DNA of 11,979 nucleotides from Pseudomonadota bacterium (GTDB lineage: Bacteria; Desulfobacterota; Desulfobacteria; Desulfobacterales; Desulfobacteraceae). Below the pieces are notes generated by a model, which was given only the letters and a program-made list of their open reading frames with translations, made no database searches and was not told the DNA's origin. Below, piece after piece: positions 1 to 6,822 of the stretch. Made by a program: the position numbers and the translations under genes. Numbering within the stretch: position 1 is the stretch's first letter; every line of letters begins with the position of its first letter. Where the stretch lies: contig JAHIVS010000545.1 of assembly GCA_018816605.1 (NCBI GenBank), positions 1 through 11,979 of the forward strand. The letters are read 5' to 3'.

Positions 1-918
1 AAAGGTAATCACGGATACCACCTCATGGTCTGAATTGAACTCAGGACATAACATCCAGTCGATCCAGGGACCGTCGGGGAATTTAAACTCTATCCTGTTC
101 ACCTTTTCAGTTGCGAACACCCGGGCAATGGCCGATTCCCATTTTTCCACAAGCGCGTCAGAAAAATCAAACTCTTTGTGGGTTTTCCCCACCACCTGTT
201 CGGGTGAAATCCCCAGACTCTTTATGGCGGTATTCACATAGAGATGACGGCCCTGCCTGTCAAGCCGCATGATAATGTCATGGGATTTTTCAGCCAGGGT
301 TCTATACCGCAGCTCACTCTCAATCAACGCGCCATGGAATTGTTTTCGCTCAATGGCCATGGCAATCTGGCCGGACACCTGGATGAGAATATCCATGTCC
401 TTTTGGCCGAAGGCTTTGGGATCTGTATAATTTTGAATGGCAATGGCGCCGATAACCTTATCCATGGATAGCAATGGGACCCCGATCCAAATTTTCGGAA
501 GACTACCCTGGATCCGTTTTTCCTGATATCGCTTGGCTAGCATGACTTCATCAAGGAACAAGGATTTTTTATTTATGATCACTTCGCCGGTAAGGGAATT
601 TTTTTCAAACAAAACAAGGGCGTCATCATTATGGGTATCTTTTTCATCTTTATAATAAGGGAAATGTAGCAAATTTTTTTCCCTGTCATAGATACAGATA
701 TAAAAGTTGGGCATGTAAATGAGCCGGCTTAAGGACTTATGAATGCTTGCATACAAGGCACCCAAATCCAGGGTAGTGGTGACGGCATTGGAAATTTCAA
801 GCAAAGTCTGATTTAGGATGTCTGCCTGTCTTAAGCAGTTTATTTCGCCCTCAAGAAGGGCTATCCGGTTTGCCCCCCCCCGGGCGTCATTGGGATCGGA
901 TGATGGCTGTTCAGACAA
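1..918 (-). CDS. GAF-PAS sensory protein, partial (C-terminal part beyond the left edge)
   Basis: The reading frame is open for 306 codons and is cut by the window edge. Residues about 40-190 resemble a GAF domain: the segment IWIGVPLL, then a conserved-looking IGAIAIQNYTDP and a final helix QIAMAIERK. Residues about 200-306 look like a PAS domain (LRYRTLAEKSHDIIMRLD, then YVNTAIKSLGISPEQVVGKT). Such proteins sense small ligands or redox state and usually continue into a histidine kinase, GGDEF or similar output module. The output here is not visible. No ATG lies before the GAF core in this frame, and an in-frame stop sits at 940-942. The best start is therefore TTG at 916-918, 7 bases after the stop of the response regulator gene. 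An AGGA lies at 933-936, a rather long spacing, so translational coupling is likely. A run of nine G on the coding strand lies within codons 13-16. Third gene of the minus-strand signalling operon. Confidence 0.82.
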   Translation of the reverse strand, partial: MSEQPSSDPNDARGGANRIALLEGEINCLRQADILNQTLLEISNAVTTTLDLGALYASIHKSLSRLIYMPNFYICIYDREKNLLHFPYYKDEKDTHNDDALVLFEKNSLTGEVIINKKSLFLDEVMLAKRYQEKRIQGSLPKIWIGVPLLSMDKVIGAIAIQNYTDPKAFGQKDMDILIQVSGQIAMAIERKQFHGALIESELRYRTLAEKSHDIIMRLDRQGRHLYVNTAIKSLGISPEQVVGKTHKEFDFSDALVEKWESAIARVFATEKVNRIEFKFPDGPWIDWMLCPEFNSDHEVVSVITF

Positions 919-925
919 AATGAGT

Positions 926-2074
926 TTACAATTCCTGTCTTAATTCAAGGGCATCCTTGTTGCCGGGATCAAGCCTCAGAATCTGGTTCAGGTAATCATC
1001 TGCCTGAAGAATTTTCCTGTTAATGTAATGGATTCTTGCAATCTGAAGTTTTGATTCGATATGATCCCTTTTATGGGAGTCAATTGTTCTGAAATACCCC
1101 AGGGCTTTTTCAAAATCCCCTGTATCATAGTATACCATCCCGGCCTTGAACATCATGTCATAATTGGAAGGATTCTCCTTGATAACTTGTTCTAAAAGTT
1201 TTTTCGGATAATCATACTCCTTGTTTTCCAGACAAATCTCAATGACTTTTGACTTTAAAATATTGTTTTTCCGGGATCTTATCACTAGTTTTGAAAACAA
1301 TTCAATGGCAATGGTTTTATACCCACTTATGAAGAGTGTTTCCCCAAGCGCCATGGCCTTATCAAAATACCGGGAACTCAATCCCAGGATTTCAATATAA
1401 ATCCTGGCGGCTTTCTCATACTCCCGTTTGTCAATATAGACCTGGGCAAGATGATCCCGGGTAATCGTATCCTGACGATTAACGGACATGGCCTTTTCAA
1501 GACATTTTTCACCGATACCGGCCTTGCCTATTTTAAAATGAATCAGGCCCAGTTTCCGCAAAATTCTGGATGCCGACGGCTTGTGAATCAATGCCAGCCG
1601 GGTTTGTTCGATGGCCCCTTCATAGTCTTGTGCTTCCTCGCACTCCCGTGCTTTTAATAAATGCACGGTGGCCGGGTCCGGATTATTCGCACTATGCACG
1701 ACCGCCTTGATTTTTTTGTCCAAGGATTCCAGGGTCAATGGCTTTAAAAGGTATCCGTCTATCTCGGATTCCGCCACCTCAGATACAATATCCCGTTCAT
1801 TTTCTGCTGTTACCATAATAACGGGTATATCCCTTAAGGAATGGCTATCCCTGAGCCGGGTCATCATTTCGGTTCCGTTCATCACCGGCATGTTCCAGTC
1901 AATAATGGCCAGGTCGCAGGGACTGTTCCGTAAAACCTCCATCCCTTCCTTCCCATTCTCAGCAAACCGAAGTATTTTGCCGATATTCAGGTTTCTGAGC
2001 ATTTTCCGTATGGTCAACCGCATACTTTTCATATCGTCCACAACAAGAATAGACATGTTTTCAAGATCAATCAT
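926..2074 (-). CDS. Response regulator: CheY-like receiver fused to TPR repeats
   Basis: 382 residues. The N-terminal receiver (about 7-126) has every expected active-site residue: acidic pair D13/D14, phosphoacceptor D59 in [14 protein letters not shown]89 in VIMVTA and K111 in LLKP. It should therefore be phosphorylatable. The rest (about 137-372) is a string of roughly seven TPR-like helical pairs, for example [17 protein letters not shown] and [15 protein letters not shown], ending in LRLDPGN. There is no DNA-binding or enzymatic output domain, so the output is probably protein-protein contact through the TPR surface. This receiver-TPR architecture is known, but its partners are usually undefined. 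The start ATG overlaps the kinase stop in an ATGA arrangement and follows an AAGGAAGG ribosome site inside the end of the kinase gene. A second in-frame Met is residue 7. The likely phosphodonor is the kinase/Hpt protein encoded immediately upstream (inference). Confidence 0.9.
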   Translation of the reverse strand: MIDLENMSILVVDDMKSMRLTIRKMLRNLNIGKILRFAENGKEGMEVLRNSPCDLAIIDWNMPVMNGTEMMTRLRDSHSLRDIPVIMVTAENERDIVSEVAESEIDGYLLKPLTLESLDKKIKAVVHSANNPDPATVHLLKARECEEAQDYEGAIEQTRLALIHKPSASRILRKLGLIHFKIGKAGIGEKCLEKAMSVNRQDTITRDHLAQVYIDKREYEKAARIYIEILGLSSRYFDKAMALGETLFISGYKTIAIELFSKLVIRSRKNNILKSKVIEICLENKEYDYPKKLLEQVIKENPSNYDMMFKAGMVYYDTGDFEKALGYFRTIDSHKRDHIESKLQIARIHYINRKILQADDYLNQILRLDPGNKDALELRQEL

Positions 2075-4692
2075 ATCCTGCCTTCCTTTGAAAAAGTATC
2101 AAATGCAGTTTCAATATCCGGTAAAATCCGGGACAGTGATGCCAGATCCCCCTGGCTTGCCGCCTGTTCCATGGAAAAAGCCGTCCGTTTTAAAACATCT
2201 GCATTCACATTTGCGGCAGATCCCTTCAGGGAATGGGCTTTGAATCTTACCTGTTCTGTATCTTCCAGGTCAATGGCCTTGTGCATGCTGTCGATGAGTT
2301 CAGGGGCCTCCTGGAAAAAGGCCTCCAATACCGCCCGGATCAACTCTTCGTCATTGCCAAAGCGTTCAAAAAGTTTACCCTTGTTAAAACATTTGGCCTC
2401 ACTGTTTGGGCCGGGAACAAGATCCTGGGGCTGAAAATCATCTTGTTGACCCTGCGCGTTTTCCGAATTCCGGCTGTCCGGGTCAAAATAATCCTGTTCT
2501 AAATGCCCAAGTTCCAGGAAATCCGTCTCCTGGTTCTTCTCTTCCAGGCAATCTTTTTCCAGATCGGTTAAGGTCCGGATAAGGGACTTCTCTTCAAGAT
2601 GTACCTGGATTTTCCGGGCCAGAATATCCGGTTCCACCGGTTTGGAAATAAAATCATCCATTCCGGCTTTAAAACATTTTTTCCGATCGCTTTCAAATGC
2701 ATTTCCGGTCATGGCAATAATGGGTACCGGTAAAAGGCCCTGCTCTTTTTCATAAATCCGAATCAGCCGCGTGGCTTCTAAGCCGTCCATAACCGGCATC
2801 TGGATATCCATTAATATCAAATCACAGGGGTCTTGCTTGTATTGGGCCACTGCCTGGGCTCCGTTTTTTGCCTCTTCGGTGTTGTATCCCTGCTTACCGA
2901 TAAGGGCCCTGGCCGTCAAAAGATTGGTCTCCATATCCTCCACGATTAAAATCCTGCGGGATTGTTTTTCCGTCTCCTCAAGGGAATAGCGGGTAATGAT
3001 CGGTATGGAAATATTGCTCCTGTAAATAGACAGGACCACCCTGATGCAGTCAGACAGCACTTTTTTCTCAACAGGCTTGCTTAAATAGGCTGAGAATCCG
3101 ATGGCTTCAAAGGCCCGGGCATCTCCTTTCTGTCCCACTGCCGTCAAAAGAATCATCCTTAGCTGGTTAAACCTGGGGTCTTGTGCGATCTTCTCACCAA
3201 GCTGCCTGGCATATTGATCAGATTCCTGTGCCTCCATGAGAACCATATGAAACGGCATGCCGTCGTCCTGGGCCCATTTGAGCATCTCAAAGGCTTCCAC
3301 ATCATCCCAGGCCTGCTCATAATGCAACCCAAGGGCTGTCAGATTGGCCTCAAAATTTTTCCCAAGGGAGGCATTGTCACTGATAACCAGAATCTTACAC
3401 TCCTGAACAGAAGCCTTGGGAAGCTCAAAGGTGATTTCTTCCTGGGACTGCTTCTCCAATGGCAGGTCGAACCAAAAGGTGCTTCCCACCATTTCAATGC
3501 TCTCAACCGCTATCTTTCCCCCCATTTTTTCAACCAAAAACTTTGCAATGGAAAGCCCCAAACCTGTTCCCCCGAACTGTTTGGTGATGGAAGCGTCTGC
3601 CTGGGTAAACGCGTTAAACAAAGAAAAAATTTTTTCTTCGGCAATCCCGATCCCTGTGTCATCCACACTAAAATGAAGCCAGGCAGCCTCAGGGTCATCC
3701 GATTGAAGGGTAACACTCAGATCAATGCTGCCGGATTCGGTAAATTTGATGGCATTTCCGGTAAGATTGAGAATTATCTGCCGGATCCTTCCGATATCCC
3801 CCTTCAGACGCCGGGGTACACTTGAGTCTATGGAATAGGTAAACTTAAGTCCTTTTTGCCGGGCCTGGAGTTCGGGCAGGGAAACAATGTCCTTAATGGC
3901 AATCTCAAGGTCAAAGGGTCTGATATCCAGTTCCAATTGGCCGGCATCCATTTTTGACAGGTCAAGGATGTCATTGACAATGGCCAACAGGGCCCGGGTA
4001 CTGTTGTAGACGATCTTTGAATAACTTTTTTGTTCGTCATTGAGATCGGAATCCAGCAGTACATGCATCATGCCGATGATCCCGTTCATGGGATTCCGAA
4101 TTTCATGGCTCATATTGGCCAGAAACCTGTCTTTTGTTTTTAAGGCAGCTTTTGCTCCCTCGGAGACCCTTTTGAGGCGGGTGCGGGATTTTTTCAACGC
4201 CTCTGTGTCCCGCTGGTTCCTTCTGATAACCACCCACATGCCGCCGGCATACAGAAAAAAAACAATCCCCGTGAAAAAGAAACGGTCTTGATTGAGGTTC
4301 AGAACCCCGGGACCCCATGACGGACCCCAATTGAGAAAACACAAGAAAAAAAGAACACTGCCATTGTATAGGACCATGGATTTTTTATCGGGAAACAGGC
4401 TGGCCAGCACTGGCATAAAAAACAGGATAAAAAAGCCCGGGCTGTAAAACCCGCCGGTCAGACAGGCAAACACCACCGAAAAGATCAGAAAAAGCAGGGT
4501 CAGAAGATGGCAAGCCGCTTCCAGACGGTCTTTTAAAATCATGAAATAATGATTGATCCCCCAGGCAGACAACACCAGAAGACCGGAAATGACCAGGGGT
4601 GTTGCCTTGGATAAGGCAGCAAGCCCTGTCAATAGGGCAATAATCCCTGAAACAAGATAGGAAAACTGGATCAGTGCGGTTTTATTATACAT
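2071..4692 (-). CDS. Membrane hybrid sensor histidine kinase: 6 TM - HisKA - HATPase - REC (degenerate) - REC - Hpt
   Basis: 873 residues from the ATG at 4690-4692. An in-frame TTG at 4702-4704 would add four residues, and neither start has a strong ribosome site. About six hydrophobic segments fill residues 8-156 with little periplasmic sequence, so sensing is probably within or near the membrane. HisKA carries phosphoacceptor H196 in [15 protein letters not shown]. The ATPase domain has N313 (N box), D345 in DDTGIGI and the GGTGLGLS G2 box near 374-381. The first receiver (about 433-553) has Glu487 where the phosphoacceptor Asp should be, while T517 and K539 remain. The second receiver (about 580-700) is intact with D629 in [14 protein letters not shown]662 and K684. 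A charged linker leads to a C-terminal Hpt domain with H820 in [12 protein letters not shown]. The order fits a phosphorelay His - Asp (REC2) - His (Hpt) - Asp of a partner, probably the neighbouring receiver-TPR protein (inference). First gene of its operon. Confidence 0.93.
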   Translation of the reverse strand: MYNKTALIQFSYLVSGIIALLTGLAALSKATPLVISGLLVLSAWGINHYFMILKDRLEAACHLLTLLFLIFSVVFACLTGGFYSPGFFILFFMPVLASLFPDKKSMVLYNGSVLFFLCFLNWGPSWGPGVLNLNQDRFFFTGIVFFLYAGGMWVVIRRNQRDTEALKKSRTRLKRVSEGAKAALKTKDRFLANMSHEIRNPMNGIIGMMHVLLDSDLNDEQKSYSKIVYNSTRALLAIVNDILDLSKMDAGQLELDIRPFDLEIAIKDIVSLPELQARQKGLKFTYSIDSSVPRRLKGDIGRIRQIILNLTGNAIKFTESGSIDLSVTLQSDDPEAAWLHFSVDDTGIGIAEEKIFSLFNAFTQADASITKQFGGTGLGLSIAKFLVEKMGGKIAVESIEMVGSTFWFDLPLEKQSQEEITFELPKASVQECKILVISDNASLGKNFEANLTALGLHYEQAWDDVEAFEMLKWAQDDGMPFHMVLMEAQESDQYARQLGEKIAQDPRFNQLRMILLTAVGQKGDARAFEAIGFSAYLSKPVEKKVLSDCIRVVLSIYRSNISIPIITRYSLEETEKQSRRILIVEDMETNLLTARALIGKQGYNTEEAKNGAQAVAQYKQDPCDLILMDIQMPVMDGLEATRLIRIYEKEQGLLPVPIIAMTGNAFESDRKKCFKAGMDDFISKPVEPDILARKIQVHLEEKSLIRTLTDLEKDCLEEKNQETDFLELGHLEQDYFDPDSRNSENAQGQQDDFQPQDLVPGPNSEAKCFNKGKLFERFGNDEELIRAVLEAFFQEAPELIDSMHKAIDLEDTEQVRFKAHSLKGSAANVNADVLKRTAFSMEQAASQGDLASLSRILPDIETAFDTFSKEGRI

Positions 4693-4905
4693 GGTTAATT
4701 TCAAGACCGTTTATACACCATTGCAATCAAAGACATCAGGCCTCAATTTATTGCAACAGGCATGGTTGATAAATTAAAATATGCTTTTTATCAGAAAACA
4801 CACATTTTTTTTACCCCGAGTATATCCAAACCACCCTTTGCTTGTCAAATCGAATTTATTTCACTTCTCTTTTCTTGTGCTCTCCTGACAGATGATATTT
4901 TTTAC
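4693..4905. other. AT-rich divergent intergenic segment / 5' leader of the kinase gene
   Basis: This is the left half of the 444-base gap between the divergent kinase and ilvD genes. Apart from the minus-strand promoter at 4819-4848 I find no ORF with a ribosome site, no clear inverted repeat and no RNA gene here. It is markedly richer in A and T than the flanking genes. Confidence 0.6.
4819..4848 (-). promoter_or_regulatory. Sigma70-type promoter for the minus-strand signalling operon
   Basis: Read on the minus strand, a consensus TTGACA (-35, 4843-4848) is followed after 18 bases by TATACT (-10, 4819-4824), one mismatch from TATAAT. Transcription would start near 4812, giving a leader of about 120 bases before the kinase ATG. 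I see no regulator site or convincing small ORF in that leader. Confidence 0.7.
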
Positions 4906-4932
4906 TTGACTTTCATTAAATTTATATATAGT
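4906..4932 (+). promoter_or_regulatory. Candidate promoter of the ilv-leu operon
   Basis: TTGACT at 4906-4911 matches five of six bases of the -35 consensus. TATAGT at 4927-4932 is a good -10 but with a short 15-base spacer. The surrounding sequence is very AT-rich, and overlapping alternatives such as TATATA at 4923-4928 exist. A start near 4940 would put the leader-peptide ATG about 25 bases into the transcript, as expected for an attenuated operon. The position is likely, but the exact hexamers are uncertain. Confidence 0.5.
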
Positions 4933-4965
4933 AAATAATCTTTAAATAAAGTGAATATAAAAATT

Positions 4966-5049
4966 ATGAAACTAAATGCTGTCAACAACCTACTAGTCCT
5001 TATTATCGTGGAGGTGATTATTCTCACCTCCAGGCGAAGGGGCTCTTAG
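4966..5049 (+). CDS. Branched-chain amino acid leader peptide (ilvL-like attenuator peptide)
   Basis: A 27-codon ORF ends in TAG at 5047-5049, 87 bases before ilvD. Residues 9-20 read LLVLIIVEVIIL, so 11 of 12 consecutive codons are Leu, Val or Ile, the three products of the downstream operon. Two adjacent Leu codons are CTA, which looks uncommon in the downstream genes. The tail is TSRRRGS. The ribosome site is weak (AAAGTGA at 4948-4954, about 11 bases before ATG), and an in-frame GTG at 4951 is an alternative start. The ORF is followed by a terminator hairpin and alternative pairing segments. By analogy with the enterobacterial ilv and leu leaders, ribosome stalling at these codons under amino acid shortage would allow read-through. 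I do not claim sequence homology to E. coli IlvL; the assignment rests on codon content, position and RNA layout. Confidence 0.85.
   Translation: MKLNAVNNLLVLIIVEVIILTSRRRGS
5009..5032 (+). promoter_or_regulatory. Leader hairpin inside the leader ORF (pause-type stem)
   Basis: A perfect 9-base inverted repeat, TGGAGGTGA (5009-5017) and TCACCTCCA (5024-5032), encloses the six-base loop TTATTC. It lies entirely within the leader-peptide codons, at the end of the Leu/Val/Ile run. A translating ribosome would melt it. It could act as the transcription pause hairpin that synchronises polymerase with the first ribosome, or as the core of the segment 1:2 structure. Its left arm also equals a strong Shine-Dalgarno sequence. 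Confidence 0.65.
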
Positions 5050-5092
5050 TGGCATAAACGTTACATCAACTTTAAAAGCCGTTATCAGCCCC
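5039..5092 (+). promoter_or_regulatory. Candidate antiterminator pairing (attenuator segments 2 and 3)
   Basis: GGGGCT at 5039-5044 is the exact complement of AGCCCC at 5087-5092. GGC-ATAAACG at 5051-5060 can pair, with bulges, to CGTTAT-CA-GCC at 5080-5090. Either pairing uses the left arm or loop of the terminator and would exclude it. The leader stop codon (5047-5049) lies inside segment 2, so a ribosome reaching the stop would mask it and favour termination. A ribosome stalled on the Leu/Val/Ile codons would leave it free. CTACTAG (4990-4996) can also pair with TTAGTGG (5046-5052), a possible protector 1:2 stem. These pairings were found by eye, without energy calculation. Confidence 0.5.
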
Positions 5093-5115
5093 AGAGGGCA
5101 GATAACGGCTTTTTT
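5074..5115 (+). terminator. Intrinsic terminator (attenuator) upstream of ilvD
   Basis: AAAAGCCGTTATC (5074-5086) and GATAACGGCTTTT (5101-5113) form a perfect 13-base stem. After one A-A mismatch, an inner GCCC/GGGC stem is capped by the CAGA loop at 5092-5095. A run of T continues to 5115. No plus-strand gene other than the leader ORF ends here, so this is an attenuator rather than an end-of-gene terminator. The ilvD ribosome site (GGAG, 5123-5126) follows directly. Confidence 0.88.
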
Positions 5116-5136
5116 ACTTTTTGGAGAAGAACAAAC

Positions 5137-6810
5137 ATGAGAAGTCATATTGCAACAAAGGGTGTGGCCAGGGCCCCCCACAGAAGCCTGTTAAAGGCCC
5201 TGGGCCTGACGGACAAAGAAATTTTGCAGCCCCTCATCGGGATTGCCAATTCCGCCAATGAGCTGATCCCCGGCCACATGCACCTGGATACCATTGTCAC
5301 GGCGGTAAAGGCGGGCATCCGCATGGCCGGCGGAACCCCCATGGAATTTTCAACCATTGGGGTGTGCGACGGCATTGCCATGAACCATAAGGGGATGCAC
5401 TATTCTCTGGCCTCCAGGGAGTTGATTGCAGACTCCATTGAAGTCACGGCCACGGCCCATCCCTTTGATGCCATTGTCATGGTGCCCAATTGTGATAAAA
5501 TAGTGCCCGGCATGCTCATGGCCGCGGCCCGGTTGAATATCCCCGCCATCTTTGTCAGCGGCGGCCCCATGTTTGCCGGCCGTCATCCCAAAAATCGGAA
5601 TCAAAAAATTGATCTTGTCTCTGTGTTTGAGGCTGTGGGAGCTGTGCAGACAGGAAAAATGACCGCAGAGGAACTGGCCCAGATTGAAAATGCCGCCTGC
5701 CCCACCTGCGGGTCCTGTGCCGGCATGTTTACGGCCAACTCAATGAACTGCCTGACAGAGGCCATCGGCATGGCCCTTCCGGGCAACGGCACCATTCCCG
5801 CCCCCATGTCCGAGCGGATCCGCCTTGCCAAGGAAACCGGCATTCAAATCATGTCGTTGTTGAACCAGAACATCACCCCGGATAAAATTATCACCCGGCA
5901 CTCTTTCATGAATTCCCTGGTGGTGGACATGGCCCTGGGCTGTTCCACCAACACGGTGCTCCATTTAAAGGCCATTGCCGCCGAGGCCGACATCGACATC
6001 GACCTTGCCATGATCAACGACGTCAGCAAGAAGACCCCCCATCTGTGTTCCCTGAGCCCGGGAGGGGCGGATCACATTGAAGATCTGCATTATGCCGGGG
6101 GCATCCAGGCGGTGATGAAAGAACTTGCCGACCATGACATGCTGGATCTTTCCTGTATGACCGCCACCGGAAACCCCCTTGGCAAGAACCTCCAATCTGT
6201 GATTGTAAAGGATACCAACGTCATCAAACCCGTTGAAACCCCCTATCACAAGGAAGGCGGCCTTGCCGTGCTCTTCGGCAACCTGGCCCCCCAAGGCTGT
6301 GTGGTCAAACAATCGGCCGTCCTGCCGGAAATGATGACCCATAAAGGACCCGCCCGGGTGTTTGACTGCGAAGAAGACGCCACGGCCGCCATCATGGAAC
6401 GGCGTATCCATCCCGGGGATGTGATTGTCATCCGGTACGAAGGTCCTGCAGGAGGACCCGGCATGCGGGAAATGCTCACCCCCACCTCGGCCATTGCCGG
6501 CATGGGGCTGGATTCCGCCTGCGCCCTGATCACCGACGGTCGGTTTTCCGGCGGTACAAAGGGAGCCTCCATCGGCCATGTTTCCCCCGAAGCCGCCCAG
6601 GGGGGGCTGATTGCCATTGTCCGGGAAAATGATGAAATCCGGATCGATATTCCCGGCAAACAAATAGAACTGATGGTCTCTGAACAGGAAATCGCCCGCA
6701 GGTTTACCCAATGGAAAAAACCAGAACCCAAAATTAAAAAAGGATATATGGCCCGGTATGCAAGGATGGTCAGTTCCGCCGGCAATGGCGCCATATTTAA
6801 AAATTTCTAA
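5137..6810 (+). CDS. ilvD: Dihydroxy-acid dehydratase
   Basis: 557 residues, a normal length for the family. The enzyme converts 2,3-dihydroxyisovalerate and 2,3-dihydroxy-3-methylvalerate to the 2-keto acids, the third common step of valine and isoleucine synthesis, using an iron-sulfur cluster in the cytoplasm. Diagnostic stretches are [20 protein letters not shown] (76-95), [14 protein letters not shown] with Cys119, [20 protein letters not shown] with cluster-type cysteines around 188-194, and the C-terminal [23 protein letters not shown]. The stretch at 44-50 reads IPGHMHL. As I recall, the oxygen-stable mycobacterial 2Fe-2S enzyme has a Cys (PCN) there, so an oxygen-sensitive 4Fe-4S type as in E. 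coli is plausible (inference). GGAG lies 10 bases before the ATG. First structural gene after the attenuator. Confidence 0.97.
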   Translation: MRSHIATKGVARAPHRSLLKALGLTDKEILQPLIGIANSANELIPGHMHLDTIVTAVKAGIRMAGGTPMEFSTIGVCDGIAMNHKGMHYSLASRELIADSIEVTATAHPFDAIVMVPNCDKIVPGMLMAAARLNIPAIFVSGGPMFAGRHPKNRNQKIDLVSVFEAVGAVQTGKMTAEELAQIENAACPTCGSCAGMFTANSMNCLTEAIGMALPGNGTIPAPMSERIRLAKETGIQIMSLLNQNITPDKIITRHSFMNSLVVDMALGCSTNTVLHLKAIAAEADIDIDLAMINDVSKKTPHLCSLSPGGADHIEDLHYAGGIQAVMKELADHDMLDLSCMTATGNPLGKNLQSVIVKDTNVIKPVETPYHKEGGLAVLFGNLAPQGCVVKQSAVLPEMMTHKGPARVFDCEEDATAAIMERRIHPGDVIVIRYEGPAGGPGMREMLTPTSAIAGMGLDSACALITDGRFSGGTKGASIGHVSPEAAQGGLIAIVRENDEIRIDIPGKQIELMVSEQEIARRFTQWKKPEPKIKKGYMARYARMVSSAGNGAIFKNF

Positions 6811-6822
6811 CAGGAGAAACAC

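Noticed and set aside
35..471. Two short plus-strand open frames near the left edge
   Set aside because: The minus strand is open over the same bases and encodes a recognisable GAF-PAS protein.
3181..3825. 214-codon plus-strand open frame opposite the kinase gene
   Set aside because: The minus-strand frame encodes unmistakable HisKA/HATPase/REC motifs across the same bases.
5010..5025. GGAGGTGA as the ribosome site of a second gene
   Set aside because: No ATG, GTG or TTG at a suitable distance opens a meaningful frame; the octamer lies within the leader peptide codons.
5074..5115. Reading the hairpin as a terminator for a minus-strand gene
   Set aside because: No minus-strand gene ends here; the kinase operon starts at 4692 and runs leftward away from it.
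4940..5136. T-box riboswitch as the regulator of the ilv-leu operon
   Set aside because: I see no T-box consensus (TGGNACCGCG-like) or long specifier stem, while the Leu/Val/Ile-rich translated leader explains the terminator.
4993..5181. 62-codon minus-strand open frame across the attenuator
   Set aside because: Antisense to the leader peptide and terminator, no domain, and explained by the inverted repeats there.
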